Positions 9,067 to 18,800 of a DNA stretch of 64,000 nt are shown in pieces. The notes below the pieces were generated by a model that worked only from the letters and a program-made list of their open reading frames with translations, was not told the origin of the DNA and made no database searches. Position numbers and translations under genes: made by a program. Source of the stretch: Alteribacter populi (lineage in GTDB: Bacteria; Bacillota; Bacilli; Bacillales; Salisediminibacteriaceae). The stretch is from contig NZ_KZ293963.1 of NCBI RefSeq assembly GCF_002352765.1, forward strand, positions 1,448,368 to 1,512,367, in the 5' to 3' direction. The stretch's first letter is position 1. Each line of letters opens with the position of its first letter.

Positions 9067-9314
9067 CGCTCTTCCCCCCTCTTTCCCTTATTGTACCACG
9101 CATTCCGACTCTATTTTCTCACATTCCCCTTTTCTTCCTTCTTCGTGTAAAGCTCAGCCTTTATTATCCAATTATTCTTTAAAGATACATGAAGCTCCTC
9201 CCCCCTCAAGAATAGAAAAAGTTCACTTTGACGAGTCGCTCAACCAAGCCAGCTCTATTAATCTTAGATATACCGCGGAATATGAAGGAGGCGCCTCCTA
9301 AATGGAGTCCTTCA

Positions 9315-9827
9315 ATGAAACTGAAAAAAGAAGTCCCACTGAATTTTGACCAAGTTTATCACGACTTTGAACCTCTCATTCGTTCTTTACTAAACAAGTG
9401 GCAGTTGGGCTTTGACCAGGATGAATACTTACAAATCGGTCGTATTGCGTTATATGAAGCATGGTGCCGTTATGATCCTCAGAAAGGACCTTTCCCAGGC
9501 TATGCTAAAGCGTATGTAAAAGGATATTTGCTAATAGCTATTCAGGATCACGTAAAAAGAAATGAACACTTCCAGCTCACTGAACCTCTTACGTTAACCG
9601 ACACAGCCCCTGTTTCAGCAGATGAGAGTCTGGAAGAAATCTATTCACTCATACGTACTGCCCGACTCAGCCGTCGTGAGAAAACCTGGGTGATTGAAAC
9701 GATCATTCACCAACTTAAACCTAGAGAAATTGCAGAGAAGTACAATGTGAAAATATCCACCGTACACACGTGGAAAAAAGAAGCGACCAAAAAACTAAAG
9801 AAATCCCTCTCTAAAGAGTGGGGATAA
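9315..9827 (+). CDS. Small sigma-70 family RNA polymerase sigma factor (SigO/YvrI-like)
   Basis: About 170 aa. It has a region-2-like segment (EYLQIGRIALYEAWCRYDP, GPFPGYAKAYVKGYLL) and a C-terminal region-4 helix-turn-helix (LKPREIAEKYNVKISTVHTWKKEA). It lacks the usual region 1 and 3 blocks. The start is uncertain: 9315 has GGAG at good spacing, while the frame is open to 9228. The genes downstream encode DUF1659, DUF2922 and YvrJ proteins, the set seen near sigma-O type factors in Bacillales, so it may direct their transcription. Its stop codon lies one base before a repeat fragment. Confidence 0.75.
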   Translation: MKLKKEVPLNFDQVYHDFEPLIRSLLNKWQLGFDQDEYLQIGRIALYEAWCRYDPQKGPFPGYAKAYVKGYLLIAIQDHVKRNEHFQLTEPLTLTDTAPVSADESLEEIYSLIRTARLSRREKTWVIETIIHQLKPREIAEKYNVKISTVHTWKKEATKKLKKSLSKEWG

Positions 9828-9828
9828 A

Positions 9829-9955
9829 GGATGTTCAAAAAGTCCGCTAATACTAGCTGTTGGAGAATATGGTCACCTGCTAAATGCCGCCACGTCCTGT
9901 GGCGAACACAGGAGTCACCCCATCCTGGGGAAGCTCGTTGGCTCGCATCTCCGCC
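9829..9955 (+). repeat. Fragment of the GGATGTTCAAAA element
   Basis: It begins GGATGTTCAAAAAGTCCG and stays alignable to the reverse complement of about 49280-49399 (shared blocks TCCTGCTAAATRCC-like, CACCCC.TCCTGGGG and AAGCTCGTT.GCT). The other end is missing, so this is a truncated copy. Confidence 0.65.
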
Positions 9956-10096
9956 TCGATCTACACGGCTTTTATGACGCAAATTATTGCCTTCAACTCG
10001 TCATTTGAGTTGAAAAACGCTCAAAAACAACAAACAGAGTATTTATTTGAGTATTATATCGCCACGAGTAGGCACTTTTTCATCTATTCAAGCCAT

Positions 10097-10222
10097 ATAT
10101 CAGCGGAAATTGCTCGGCTATCGGCGCAAGTCAGTACTATATCAGCGGAAATTGCTTGGATATCAGCGGAAATCAGCAATATATCAGCGGAAATTGCTTG
10201 GATATCGGCGATTCGACAAATA
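10097..10222 (+). repeat. 21-bp tandem repeat, six units
   Basis: Units begin at 10097, 10118, 10139, 10160, 10181 and 10202, exactly 21 bp apart. The consensus is ATATCAGCGGAAATTGCTTGG, with the most divergent units at 10118 and 10202. Read in one + strand frame it gives ISAEIAW heptads, but the frame has no ribosome binding site and begins in repeat sequence, so I treat it as non-coding. The rest of 9956-10335 shows no gene. Confidence 0.85.
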
Positions 10223-10356
10223 ACGCGCACCAACATCAAACTATCTTTAATACAAAGACTCATTTATTAAATTGGTTACTCGTTGAAATTTTTAAAAGTT
10301 TTTCCCCCCATTTTTACACGCAAATACATACCTAATTGATGAAAGGAGGTGATCAA

Positions 10357-10572
10357 ATGGAAACGACGATTAACTCTCGTTTAGCAATGACCTTTGTTGT
10401 TGGCTACAATGACGACGGAGACGAAATTGAGCGCACGAAACAGTTTCAAAATATCGACCCTGCTGCTGGAAACAGTGAATTAGCAGCCACCGCAGCTGCT
10501 CTTGCCCCGCTGCAAATGCATTCGTTAGTAAAAGTTGAGCGAAACAATACGTATGATTTGCAAGGAGAATAA
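10357..10572 (+). CDS. DUF1659 family small protein
   Basis: 71 aa, with an ideal ribosome binding site GAAAGGAGGTGATC before the ATG. It matches the DUF1659 pattern: an N-terminal strand (RLAMTFVVGYNDDGDEI), a middle FQNIDPAAGNSEL, and a C-terminal LVKVERNNTYDL. Function is unknown. It is followed after 32 bp by a DUF2922 gene and then a YvrJ gene, and preceded by a sigma factor gene. Confidence 0.82.
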   Translation: METTINSRLAMTFVVGYNDDGDEIERTKQFQNIDPAAGNSELAATAAALAPLQMHSLVKVERNNTYDLQGE

Positions 10573-10604
10573 GAATTAAAAATTAATGAAAGGAAGTGAA
10601 ATGC

Positions 10605-10826
10605 ATGAGTAAACGTCTTGAATTATTATTTTCAAATGATGAAGGTAGAAGTGTCACGATTGCTTTAGATGATCCAGTTGAACCAGCTGACAATCAGGCA
10701 ATTAGTGAAGCCATGGATGAAGTACTAACCCAAAACGTATTCACATCATCTGGTGGAAAGCTTGTAAGTAAACGCAGCGCACGCATTGTTGAGCGAAACG
10801 TTGAAGAAATTGACATCGGAATCTAA
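10605..10826 (+). CDS. DUF2922 family small protein
   Basis: 73 aa. The sequence starts KRLELLFSNDEGRSVTIALD, and the conserved middle has ISEAMDEVL then VFTSSGGKLVSK, as in DUF2922. ATG 10605 follows AGGAAGTG at normal spacing. It is usually found with DUF1659 proteins, as here. No catalytic residues are evident; a structural or envelope role is possible but not shown. Confidence 0.82.
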   Translation: MSKRLELLFSNDEGRSVTIALDDPVEPADNQAISEAMDEVLTQNVFTSSGGKLVSKRSARIVERNVEEIDIGI

Positions 10827-10834
10827 TGATTAGT

Positions 10835-10863
10835 AAAGGAGGGATGCTGTCCCTCCTTTTTTA
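10835..10863 (+). terminator. Intrinsic terminator after DUF1659-DUF2922
   Basis: AAAGGAGGGA pairs with TCCCTCCTTT around TGCTG, followed by a T6 run. It ends the two-gene unit before the YvrJ gene. Confidence 0.9.
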
Positions 10864-10957
10864 GAATTTAAGGAAGTATAAGATTCACGTATCGATGAGC
10901 GCCTTGCGCTTTTCTTGCACGATTAGCTTTCACAAAACAATAAAAGGAGGTTCTCGA

Positions 10958-11173
10958 ATGGAAACGTGGCTCGGTATCGTTGTGGATTATGGTTTTCCTA
11001 TGGCCGTTACCTTTTATTTATTGCACCGAATGGAGAAGAAACTGGACCAAATTAATAGATCCGTCCTTCTCCTTCATCATAGTAGGCAGTGGACGGATGT
11101 GAATAGACACCCTTACCCACAACAGACAAGTCCCTCTCCGCTCCATCCAGAAAAATCAGCAGCAGAAAATTAG
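10958..11173 (+). CDS. YvrJ family protein
   Basis: 71 aa. The conserved YvrJ core is METWLGIVVDYGFPMAVTFY, one membrane helix, followed by LLHRMEKKLDQINRSVLLL, an amphipathic helix. The tail is polar and Pro-rich. AAAAGGAGGTTCTCGA precedes ATG 10958; the open frame upstream to 10895 has no such site. It lies downstream of a terminator, so it probably has its own promoter. In B. subtilis yvrJ lies in the sigma-O neighbourhood, which fits the sigma factor gene here. Confidence 0.8.
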   Translation: METWLGIVVDYGFPMAVTFYLLHRMEKKLDQINRSVLLLHHSRQWTDVNRHPYPQQTSPSPLHPEKSAAEN

Positions 11174-11178
11174 TTACT

Positions 11179-11209
11179 AGCCAGTCATGACCTACGTGAC
11201 TGGCTTTCC
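11179..11209 (+). terminator. Probable terminator after yvrJ-like gene
   Basis: AGCCAGTCA pairs with TGACTGGCT over a 9-bp stem, but only a short TTTCCT tract follows. The next 220 bp hold no gene that I can support. Confidence 0.5.
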
Positions 11210-11429
11210 TAATGCTTTGAATAGTCTGTGAGTGAGGGAGAGGTGTTTTTCCCGACCTCAAGCAGCTATTCGGTCCAAAGTAACGTCCCTCATCCCCTCC
11301 AGAAAAATTCTTCTCATAATCTCTCTTTTTATCTCATAAAGTCTTTTAAGAGGATGTTCAAACACGCATTTTAAGTAAAAGAATTGGACAAGCTGGCTAA
11401 TAGAAATGAAGTAGCAAAGGAGAATGAAT

Positions 11430-11651
11430 ATGGCTAAAGTCATTTACTTTGAAGAACGGAACCTAAAAGTGCAAAATGAAAATCGTAATGATCAACCAAA
11501 AACGATTGAACAAGCCGAACAATTGCGGGACGCGGACCACTTGGTAGAAATCGTTGACAAAACATCAAAAGTTCTGTTTACTTTTCTCATCTGTCTTGGT
11601 GGTCCCTATCTTCTATGGGTGATCATTGAAGCGATCATTCGATTGCCGTAA
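11430..11651 (+). CDS. Small C-terminally anchored membrane protein
   Basis: 73 aa. The first ~45 residues are highly polar (RNLKVQNENRNDQPK, EQAEQLRDAD) and residues ~49-70 form one hydrophobic helix (LFTFLICLGGPYLLWVIIEA). AAAGGAGA lies seven bases before the ATG at 11430. The family is not recognised. Its 3' end overlaps the 3' end of the convergent DUF2254 gene by 39 bp. Confidence 0.55.
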   Translation: MAKVIYFEERNLKVQNENRNDQPKTIEQAEQLRDADHLVEIVDKTSKVLFTFLICLGGPYLLWVIIEAIIRLP

Positions 11652-12974
11652 GCGGATACGATTATTTTTTGGGGCCGAGGTCATTACCGCTAAGTGATCC
11701 AACTTCTCTTGCATTTGATCAAGGTCCATATCAAGAAAGGTTTCTTGTTTGATTCCTTCAGCTATATAGCGGCAAAACCGCCAAATATCCTCTTGAATCG
11801 CTCCTTTCCCATGGGTTGATATTTCATGGAGAGCGTCTAATAAGGCATTTAACACTGCCACATCATCTCGACCGTAAAAGCGGATTTGAAAAAAGCTTTG
11901 GTATAAGTAGTCATGAAACGTATAGACCTTTTTGAGCACTCGCAAATTTCCGTCGCGATCATGAAGGTAATTTTCCATAAACGTTTTACGACTTAAAGCT
12001 GCCAGCGTATGTCCCAGATAGTTAATGCACTCGATCGCTGTGAAAGGATCATTTATTCCTGGGGAAAGAGACCTTGTCGAAATCTCTACCATTTTGATGA
12101 TGCCATACCGAACATCTTGAATACTTTCACGCGCATTACCGATAATCATATATTTATTGTATTTCGCTTTTTTTATTTTTCCCTCATTTCCATACACCCT
12201 CATGATTGGCATTCCTTTTCCTAAATAATCCCCATGTGAATAAAGCAGCTCCACTAACGTGTCATCTTTCTTACTTTGCTCAACTAACTCTTGAAAATGA
12301 ATCCATTGAACATACCCGGGTTGCGCTGCAGCAATCTGCTGAAAATGTTTCTCTAGCGTTTCTTCTCCTTCCCAGTCTTCCCAGGGGTCATCTTCTTTTT
12401 CGTCTTCAATATCATCCCAATAGCGGTTCATTACATTCAAAGTATCGTTGTATATGTTTTGAATAAGGTTTCTTACTTGGATCCACTTGGCGACATGGTG
12501 AACAAAGAAGACGAAAAAACCAACAGAAACTATCGCAATGAGCACAGCAAAAACAGGGGATATTAAGACATCCATTCCATTGGCGCTCGAATGCTTTGTA
12601 AGGAGAAGCAATACAATCGAATAAACGAATCCACTTATAAAAACACCTAATATTCGTTGCGTATGATGGTCTGTAATGAAATTTTGCAATGAACGAGGCG
12701 AAAACTGAGAGACATAAGTTGTCATCACGACTAAAATTGAAGAAAATGAAATGGATGTCATCGTTAAAATAGAAGTCGCAATGGTACTTAATAGCGTATA
12801 AGCCAAGTCAAAATCAGCCAAAAACAAAGTCGGAATTTTTTCAAGAAAAACAGGATTCCGCCAAATTTGCTGGTCCATTTCATGACTTAAAAAAGCAAGA
12901 GTAATGGCTAAAAGACCATAAACCGTCGGTATAAACCAATAACTCGACCGAACAAACAACCACACCCTTGTCAT
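11613..12974 (-). CDS. DUF2254 family membrane protein
   Basis: 453 aa. The N-terminal ~180 residues hold four membrane helices, and the conserved DUF2254 block SFSSILVVMTTYVSQFSPR is followed by an HTQRILGVFISG helix. The large C-terminal cytoplasmic domain contains RSLSPGINDPFTAIECI, the other family hallmark. Function is unknown; it may be a channel or transporter-like protein. The start follows TTAGGAGG at 12974. It converges with the small + strand gene. Confidence 0.85.
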   Translation of the reverse strand: MTRVWLFVRSSYWFIPTVYGLLAITLAFLSHEMDQQIWRNPVFLEKIPTLFLADFDLAYTLLSTIATSILTMTSISFSSILVVMTTYVSQFSPRSLQNFITDHHTQRILGVFISGFVYSIVLLLLTKHSSANGMDVLISPVFAVLIAIVSVGFFVFFVHHVAKWIQVRNLIQNIYNDTLNVMNRYWDDIEDEKEDDPWEDWEGEETLEKHFQQIAAAQPGYVQWIHFQELVEQSKKDDTLVELLYSHGDYLGKGMPIMRVYGNEGKIKKAKYNKYMIIGNARESIQDVRYGIIKMVEISTRSLSPGINDPFTAIECINYLGHTLAALSRKTFMENYLHDRDGNLRVLKKVYTFHDYLYQSFFQIRFYGRDDVAVLNALLDALHEISTHGKGAIQEDIWRFCRYIAEGIKQETFLDMDLDQMQEKLDHLAVMTSAPKNNRIRLRQSNDRFNDHP

Positions 12975-13033
12975 AACACGCCTCCTAAATACTCGTAGTA
13001 CATCTAGTATTTGGAGAATGCCCAAAAATATAA

Positions 13034-13076
13034 GAGGTACCTCAACAGGTCGATTTTTGACCTGTTGAGGTACCTC
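13034..13076. terminator. Perfect 18-bp inverted repeat, probable terminator
   Basis: GAGGTACCTCAACAGGTC and its exact reverse complement flank the loop GATTTTT. It lies downstream of the hemolysin III-type gene and upstream of the DUF2254 gene on the minus strand. The T-run after it is weak (CTTATATTTTT), so another role is possible. Confidence 0.6.
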
Positions 13077-13122
13077 GATGTAATGAGTGAAGCCGTTGAA
13101 ACTTTATTGATTCGCCTTCTAT

Positions 13123-13767
13123 TTATACTGGCGTGACATAAAGCAATATTGATAAAAAATGTGTAATAGAAGCAGCGAGAACGAACAAATGCCAAACAGC
13201 ATGATGGAATCGAAACTTCCGCCAAATGTAAAAAACCGTTCCAACGGTATACAAAAGACCCCCGGTTACTAAGAGAATAATTCCACCCATCTCCACCTTG
13301 GTGGCAATTGGATTGAGGACAAAAACAACCATCCAACCCATAGCGATATAAAACATAGTGGATAAAAAAATAAATTTCTTTACAAAGAATACTTTAAATA
13401 CAATCCCTACCGCAGCCATAGTCCATACGACAGACAATAACACCCAGCCTAACACTCCATCTACAACGATCACCATTAAAGGAGTGTAAGTCCCAGCAAT
13501 AAACAAATAAATAGCTGAGTGGTCAAGGATTTCAAATACATTCTTTACTTTTCCTTGTTTGAAGCTATGCAGCAATGTTGAGCAAACATACATCAACAAT
13601 AAGGTGATCCCATAAATGGTAAAGCTGATAACATGGGAAGCTGTACCGTACATACTCGCAAATACGATTAATAATGTCAGCGCCGCAACACCAAAGACAA
13701 CTCCTATTCCGTGCGTAACCGCATTTGCTATCTCTTCTTTTTTTGTAAATGTATGTGTTTCAGTCAT
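13123..13767 (-). CDS. Hemolysin III / PAQR family membrane protein
   Basis: 214 aa with seven hydrophobic helices. The conserved residues of the HlyIII/TrhA family are visible: THGIGVVFG near the N-terminus, STLLHSF, ILDHSAIYLFIAGTYTPL, and HAVWHLFVLAASITHFLS at the C-terminus; the His and Asp residues form the metal site. Members affect membrane fluidity or lipid homeostasis. GGAGGG before ATG 13767 decides the start. The B. subtilis equivalent would be yqfA. Confidence 0.88.
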   Translation of the reverse strand: MTETHTFTKKEEIANAVTHGIGVVFGVAALTLLIVFASMYGTASHVISFTIYGITLLLMYVCSTLLHSFKQGKVKNVFEILDHSAIYLFIAGTYTPLMVIVVDGVLGWVLLSVVWTMAAVGIVFKVFFVKKFIFLSTMFYIAMGWMVVFVLNPIATKVEMGGIILLVTGGLLYTVGTVFYIWRKFRFHHAVWHLFVLAASITHFLSILLYVTPV

Positions 13768-13790
13768 TTCGTTCATCCCTCCATCTTTTT

Positions 13791-14453
13791 TTACGTCATA
13801 GATCTGTATTGTATGGAGGTTACCTTCCATTCACCTTCAACTTGCTGGAAAGTAAGTTCTATCATTCCATCAAAGACATCTTGGTCTTGTTCGTCCCCAT
13901 CATCAAGAGAATAAATCGAATAAAGAGCAACATATCGCTCGTTTTCTTTGTCATATTCTGAATCTGCTATTTGTAAAAAGTCCAGTTCATTTATATTTAA
14001 ATAATGGAAAGTGGACTCTAAATCATCCTCACTAATCAACAGCACTTCACGACTTTCATTTGCTTCAATATTTTCTGCTGACATTTCTGTTAACTGATCG
14101 TGGTCACGATTATGCATGGATAAAAAGTACTGTCTCGCTTTTTCATCCATTTGATTTCTTAATACCAGTTCAAATTCTTTCTCTTCTTCTACTTCATGTG
14201 CTCTTTGCTTAAATGTAAGTATATCACTTTTTAGTTGATCATTCTCAACCTTTAACTCATCAGCTTCCTCTTTAAGCGTTTCATTTTTTTCAGAATACTT
14301 TTCTATTTGATTCACTAATCGTTCATTAGTGGCAATCAATGTTTCTATGTCTTCGCTTTCTTCCATTTCTTCATAGTCCTCCGAAGAGAAATCATCATCT
14401 GAACAACCGACCAAAACTACGGTCGTGAAGAGAAGGATCAACATTTTTTTCAT
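13791..14453 (-). CDS. Lipoprotein with coiled coil
   Basis: 220 aa. A lipoprotein signal peptide ends in the lipobox LVGC, so the mature protein should be anchored outside the membrane. Residues ~45-110 are a long Glu/Lys-rich coiled coil (LIATNERLVNQIEKYSEKNE). The C-terminal ~90 residues look like a globular domain ending IELTFQQVEGEWKVTSI, reminiscent of NTF2-like extracytoplasmic domains. No specific function is assigned. The start follows GCAGGTGA. Confidence 0.75.
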   Translation of the reverse strand: MKKMLILLFTTVVLVGCSDDDFSSEDYEEMEESEDIETLIATNERLVNQIEKYSEKNETLKEEADELKVENDQLKSDILTFKQRAHEVEEEKEFELVLRNQMDEKARQYFLSMHNRDHDQLTEMSAENIEANESREVLLISEDDLESTFHYLNINELDFLQIADSEYDKENERYVALYSIYSLDDGDEQDQDVFDGMIELTFQQVEGEWKVTSIQYRSMT

Positions 14454-14608
14454 GGTTGAGTCACCTGCGTTCATCATAGTTTTTCATATGTCCATTATAC
14501 AGAAATTTTGGGTAAGGAAAAGATTCCATTTTGGCATTGGAAAGAAATAATCAATTTTGGGTAGAATAAAGTTGTTTTTTTATAACACCAGCGTTCGCTA
14601 ACAGAGCC

Positions 14609-14650
14609 AAAAAGAAAAAGACCAACTCCTCTCAGGTAAGGAAGTTGGTA
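14609..14650 (-). terminator. Terminator of the TTG-start Gly/Tyr-rich gene
   Basis: On the minus strand ACCAACTTCCT pairs with AGGAGTTGGT with a one-base bulge, followed by CTTTTTCTTTTT. Confidence 0.75.
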
Positions 14651-14684
14651 TCAAATCGCAAGTGGTTTCCCCTTAAAAAATCAT

Positions 14685-14948
14685 TTACCAGAACAGTGCG
14701 GCTCCTAAAACGAAACCTCCAATGGCAGCGAGAGCTACCGGATATACGTAAGGTCGATACCCATAGTATCCTCCATACCCGTAACCAAACCCTCCCCACC
14801 CAGGCCGTCTATTACATTCAAGGTATACACAATTGGGCGTAACGCGAACAATTCTTCCTACGTGCTCGTAACCGCCATTTTCAATTATTCGTACGGTACG
14901 ACCTTGATGGCGATTGCATAGGTTATAGTAGTGTTGTGTTCGTGACAA
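14685..14948 (-). CDS. Small Gly/Tyr-rich protein with C-terminal hydrophobic helix
   Basis: 87 aa, starting at a TTG eight bases after AAAGGAGG. Residues ~15-45 look like a small beta-barrel (RTVRIIENGGYEHVGRIVRV), then a Gly/Tyr/Pro-rich stretch (GWGGFGYGYGGYYGYRP) and a C-terminal hydrophobic segment. This composition resembles small sporulation or surface proteins of bacilli. The family is not recognised. It has its own terminator. Confidence 0.6.
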   Translation of the reverse strand: MSRTQHYYNLCNRHQGRTVRIIENGGYEHVGRIVRVTPNCVYLECNRRPGWGGFGYGYGGYYGYRPYVYPVALAAIGGFVLGAALFW

Positions 14949-15073
14949 CGTATCCACCTCCTTTACACCATTCACAAATAGTGTATTGCAACGTGAGATA
15001 AATCGATTGTACAAACATCACGACATCTGATTATTTAGCTGAATAATTAATGAAAGAAGGTTCAACCCCTAAT

Positions 15074-15805
15074 ATGGAAGAAACATATACGTACACTGAC
15101 ATGCTTGCCTATTTTGGTATCACAGTCGCACATCCTGGCGGCCGGAATATCACTGAAAAAGCAATCGAACATTTACCAATTACAAATGGAAGTAAGATTG
15201 CTGAAATTGGCTGTGGTGTAGGTGACACGGCATCTTGGCTAACTAAAAGCAGAGGTGCAAATGTCTTTGGTATAGATCAACATCTAATGATGATTCAAAA
15301 AGCACGTAAACGACACGGTGAGGCATCCAAAGAGAAAAAACTCCACTTTCTTCACTCTTCAGCAGAAAGTATCCCATTTCCTGACAACAGTCTTGATGGT
15401 GTTATTGCAGAAAGCGTGTTAAGTTTTACGAATGTGCACCACGTTTTAAAAGAAGTGAAACGAATTATTCGACCTGGAGGGTTTTTCGCCTCACTTGACC
15501 TTGTCAGAAAACCTAGTTTTCCTATTAATGATAAAGATCCTTATCTTGAGTTCTATGGCCTTAAACAAATGTTTACCCTCTCCGAATGGACCGATCTTTT
15601 TGAAAGCTACGGGTTTCGTGTCACAGACAAGATTCTTGAAGATATTGAAACCAAGGAGCAAGATATCCCTGAACTCGTTCTTAGTCAGGATATCCCGATT
15701 CCATGCTATGAGATCATGGAAAAGCACATCCAACATTTAGAAATGCAACAAAAACACACAAGTTACGCTTACTTTATTTGTAAAGTTGATGCTAGTTCTG
15801 ACTAG
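15074..15805 (+). CDS. Class I SAM-dependent methyltransferase
   Basis: About 243 aa. Motif I reads KIAEIGCGVGDTASWL, motif II is NVFGIDQHLMMI, and the post-motif LDGVIAESVLSF and RIIRPGGFFASLDL segments fit a small-molecule methyltransferase. The substrate is unknown. The start is uncertain: ATG 15074 has AGAAGG 13 bases upstream, and an in-frame ATG at 15050 has no site. It is divergent from the Gly/Tyr-rich gene. Confidence 0.8.
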   Translation: MEETYTYTDMLAYFGITVAHPGGRNITEKAIEHLPITNGSKIAEIGCGVGDTASWLTKSRGANVFGIDQHLMMIQKARKRHGEASKEKKLHFLHSSAESIPFPDNSLDGVIAESVLSFTNVHHVLKEVKRIIRPGGFFASLDLVRKPSFPINDKDPYLEFYGLKQMFTLSEWTDLFESYGFRVTDKILEDIETKEQDIPELVLSQDIPIPCYEIMEKHIQHLEMQQKHTSYAYFICKVDASSD

Positions 15806-15823
15806 GAACAGAGAACCCCTGTT

Positions 15824-15862
15824 AAAAGGGCCGAACGATTTACGTTCGGCCCTTTCTTTTAT
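15824..15862. terminator. Bidirectional intrinsic terminator
   Basis: AAAGGGCCGAACG pairs perfectly with CGTTCGGCCCTTT, with a T-rich tail. It lies between the methyltransferase gene and the convergent RND gene and overlaps the last codon of the latter. Confidence 0.88.
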
Positions 15863-18800
15863 TCGTTATCTTTTTTTCGTTTGTTACGTTCGACGATTCG
15901 CTCTAAAAGGTTTAAAAGATCGTCTTTTGACATGTCATTTCCTTTGTGTCGACTTTTTCGAGAAGGAAGCTCAGGTGGATCGTTTTCATCATAGATAAAC
16001 GGCTTTTCTTCTTCGTAATCAAGATCTGTACTTTCAACCTCTGGTAAGGAGATGTCATAAGACTGATTTAAATAACGATGTGACTGTTCTTCTGATGATG
16101 GTTTATTTTCTTCTCGATAGAATTCAGAGAAGTCCAATGCTTCTTGTTCCTCATCGACACCTGAAATCATTTGCTGACGCGTATTTCCCTGGTCTGGTGT
16201 ATACTTTTCATCGAGCAAATAGGCAGGAATGATTTGTCCGTCTGGCGTGACATATTTCTTATTCAAATTTCTTGTTTCTTTATCAAAGAAGCTGTAAATC
16301 ACAGGGATGAAGAACAACGTTAAGAATGTTCCACTGATAAGACCACTGATCACTGTGATCGCTAACGGCTGTTGGAGTTCGGTACCTTCGCCAATTCCAA
16401 GAGCTAATGGCACTAAACCTAAAATCGTCGTCGTAGCCGTCATTAAAATCGGTCGCGCTCGATCTTTAACCCCTTCAATAATCGCATCATAGCTTCTCAT
16501 ACCCGCTTCTTTTCGTTTATTAATATAGTCAACAAGGACAATCGCATTGTTAACGACAATCCCTGCCAGTACAATGAGCCCAATAAACCCAGTCACACTC
16601 ACTGGTGTTCGTGTCACTGTTAACCCTATTGCTACACCAATGACAACAAGCGGGACACTAAACATAATCACAAATGGATAACGCAGAGATTCAAATTGAG
16701 CTGACAAGACTAAATAAACAAACACAATCGCCAAGATAAGCGCGAGCACGAGATCTCCAATCGCATCTTCTAAAAGCTCCTGGTCTCCTGTAAATGAAAC
16801 AGTCGTTTCTTCATCTAAACCTAAATCATCAATCGTATTTTGGACAAGCTGACCGATTTCACCAAGATTGTAATCCGTGCCATATTGCAGCGTAAATTGA
16901 ACGGCATCCTCTTGGTTAATTCGATTAATTTGGGCAGGCCCGTCGCCTTCTTCAATGGTTGTTATATCACCAAGAGCGACAAACTCTCCTTGATTATTTC
17001 GAATGAGCAGGTCTTCTAAACTGTCAATGTCTTCAACGAACTCTTCTTGGTACTGGACCTTCACTTCGTATACATCATTGTCATCGGTAATGATTTGGGA
17101 AGCAACTGTCCCTCTCATAATCGTATTGACCGAGTTCGCTACTTCGGCAGGCATAAAGCCTTCTTCACGAGCTGCTTCATCGTCAATTTGGATTTGAACT
17201 TCACGGACCGTATCTGTGCGATCGTTATTCACTTCCTGAAATTCACTCATGTCCGCTAGCTCATCGTAAATTTCTTCAACGGCTTGATCTAAGCGGTTCG
17301 TATTCGTATCACTCACATTGAACGTAAAGGTATTCGGATTACCACCGAATGAAGCTTCCAGTTGAATCGATACTTCCTCTGCATCTTCCGCAGCTCTCTC
17401 GATGTCGCGACGCAATGACTCAGCAAATTCGGCAGTTGAATCATTTCGCTCACTGACAGGGACCATCGAAACGTAAATAAACCCTTCATCTCCGCTTCCA
17501 CTTCCCATTACGCTATCTTCTTGACCACCGGAACCAGCTACGCTCGTATAATCCTGGATTTCCGCTTCCCCGTCAAGAACTTCTTCTACATTTTCCAAAA
17601 CAGCTAATGTGTCTTCTAAAGGGGTGCCATTTTCCATTTCAATTTCAACTTGGAAAAAGCCTTCATCCGTAGCTGGTAAAAACTCTGTACCTACTGTTGA
17701 GACCCCAAAAGCACCACCAACAAGTAATAAGAAAGTTAAAACCAATACACCAAATCGATGACGAAGCGACCATCGTGCTGATCGATCAAAAGCTTTGATA
17801 AAACCAGACTTCTGGCGTTTTTCCTCCACGTTCTCACGTGGTGCTTTTAAGAAACGAGCTGCAAGCATCGGTACGACGGTCAACGCGACTGCTAAGGAAG
17901 CAAACAAGCTAAACGAAACCGTTAAGGCAAACTCACGGAACAAGTTACCGACAATTCCGGTAATAAAGATGACCGGTAAAAAGACGGAAACCGTTGTTAA
18001 TGTCGAGGCTGTAATCGCCCCTGCGACTTCCTTTGCACCATCTTTTGCTGCTTGCACAGGGTCTTTTTTCATCGATAAATGCCTGTAAATGTTTTCGATC
18101 ACGACGATCGAATTGTCCACCAGCATCCCGATACCGAGAGCCAGCCCACCTAAAGTCATAATGTTCAATGAGAAATTCGTAAAGTAAAGAAGTACGAAAG
18201 TCACAATAACTGAAAATGGAATGGCAATACCAATTAACAATGGTGTTTTAAAACTTCTTAAAAACATAAACAAAACGAGCATCGCGAATACTCCACCCGC
18301 AATAAGAGCCATGGAAACGTTGGAGATCGCTTCTTCGATAAAGTCTCCTTGGTCAAAGAGCATCGCAGTATCGATATCAGAGTATCTTTCCCCTTCCAAC
18401 AACTCCTCTAGACGCTCATTAAATTGCCGAGAAACTTGCGCGGTATTTGCATCGGCTTGTTGCTGCACACTCAAGAGAATCGAAGTATCTTGATTTGTTC
18501 TTGTAATCACATCCGCAGATTCTGGTGTAAGTTCCACAGTACCTACGTCAGCAACTGTGACATCATCACCAGTTTCCGGGTCTACAGATACAACGATATT
18601 TTCAATATCTTCGACTGTTGTTAGTTCAAATAACACGCGCGTTGTAAGTTCGAGGTCGTCACTTCTCACATTCCCACCCGGCTGGGTGACATTATGAGCT
18701 TGGATTGCGGAAACGACTTCATTTTGCGCTAACCCATAAGACTCTAAGTCATCTTGATTAAGCTGGATTTGAATTTCATCGACCAAATCCCCTTCAGTAT

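Noticed and set aside
9884..10270. + strand 128-codon frame with ISAEIAW heptads
   Set aside because: It begins inside a repeat fragment, has no ribosome binding site, and its pattern is only the translation of the 21-bp tandem repeat.
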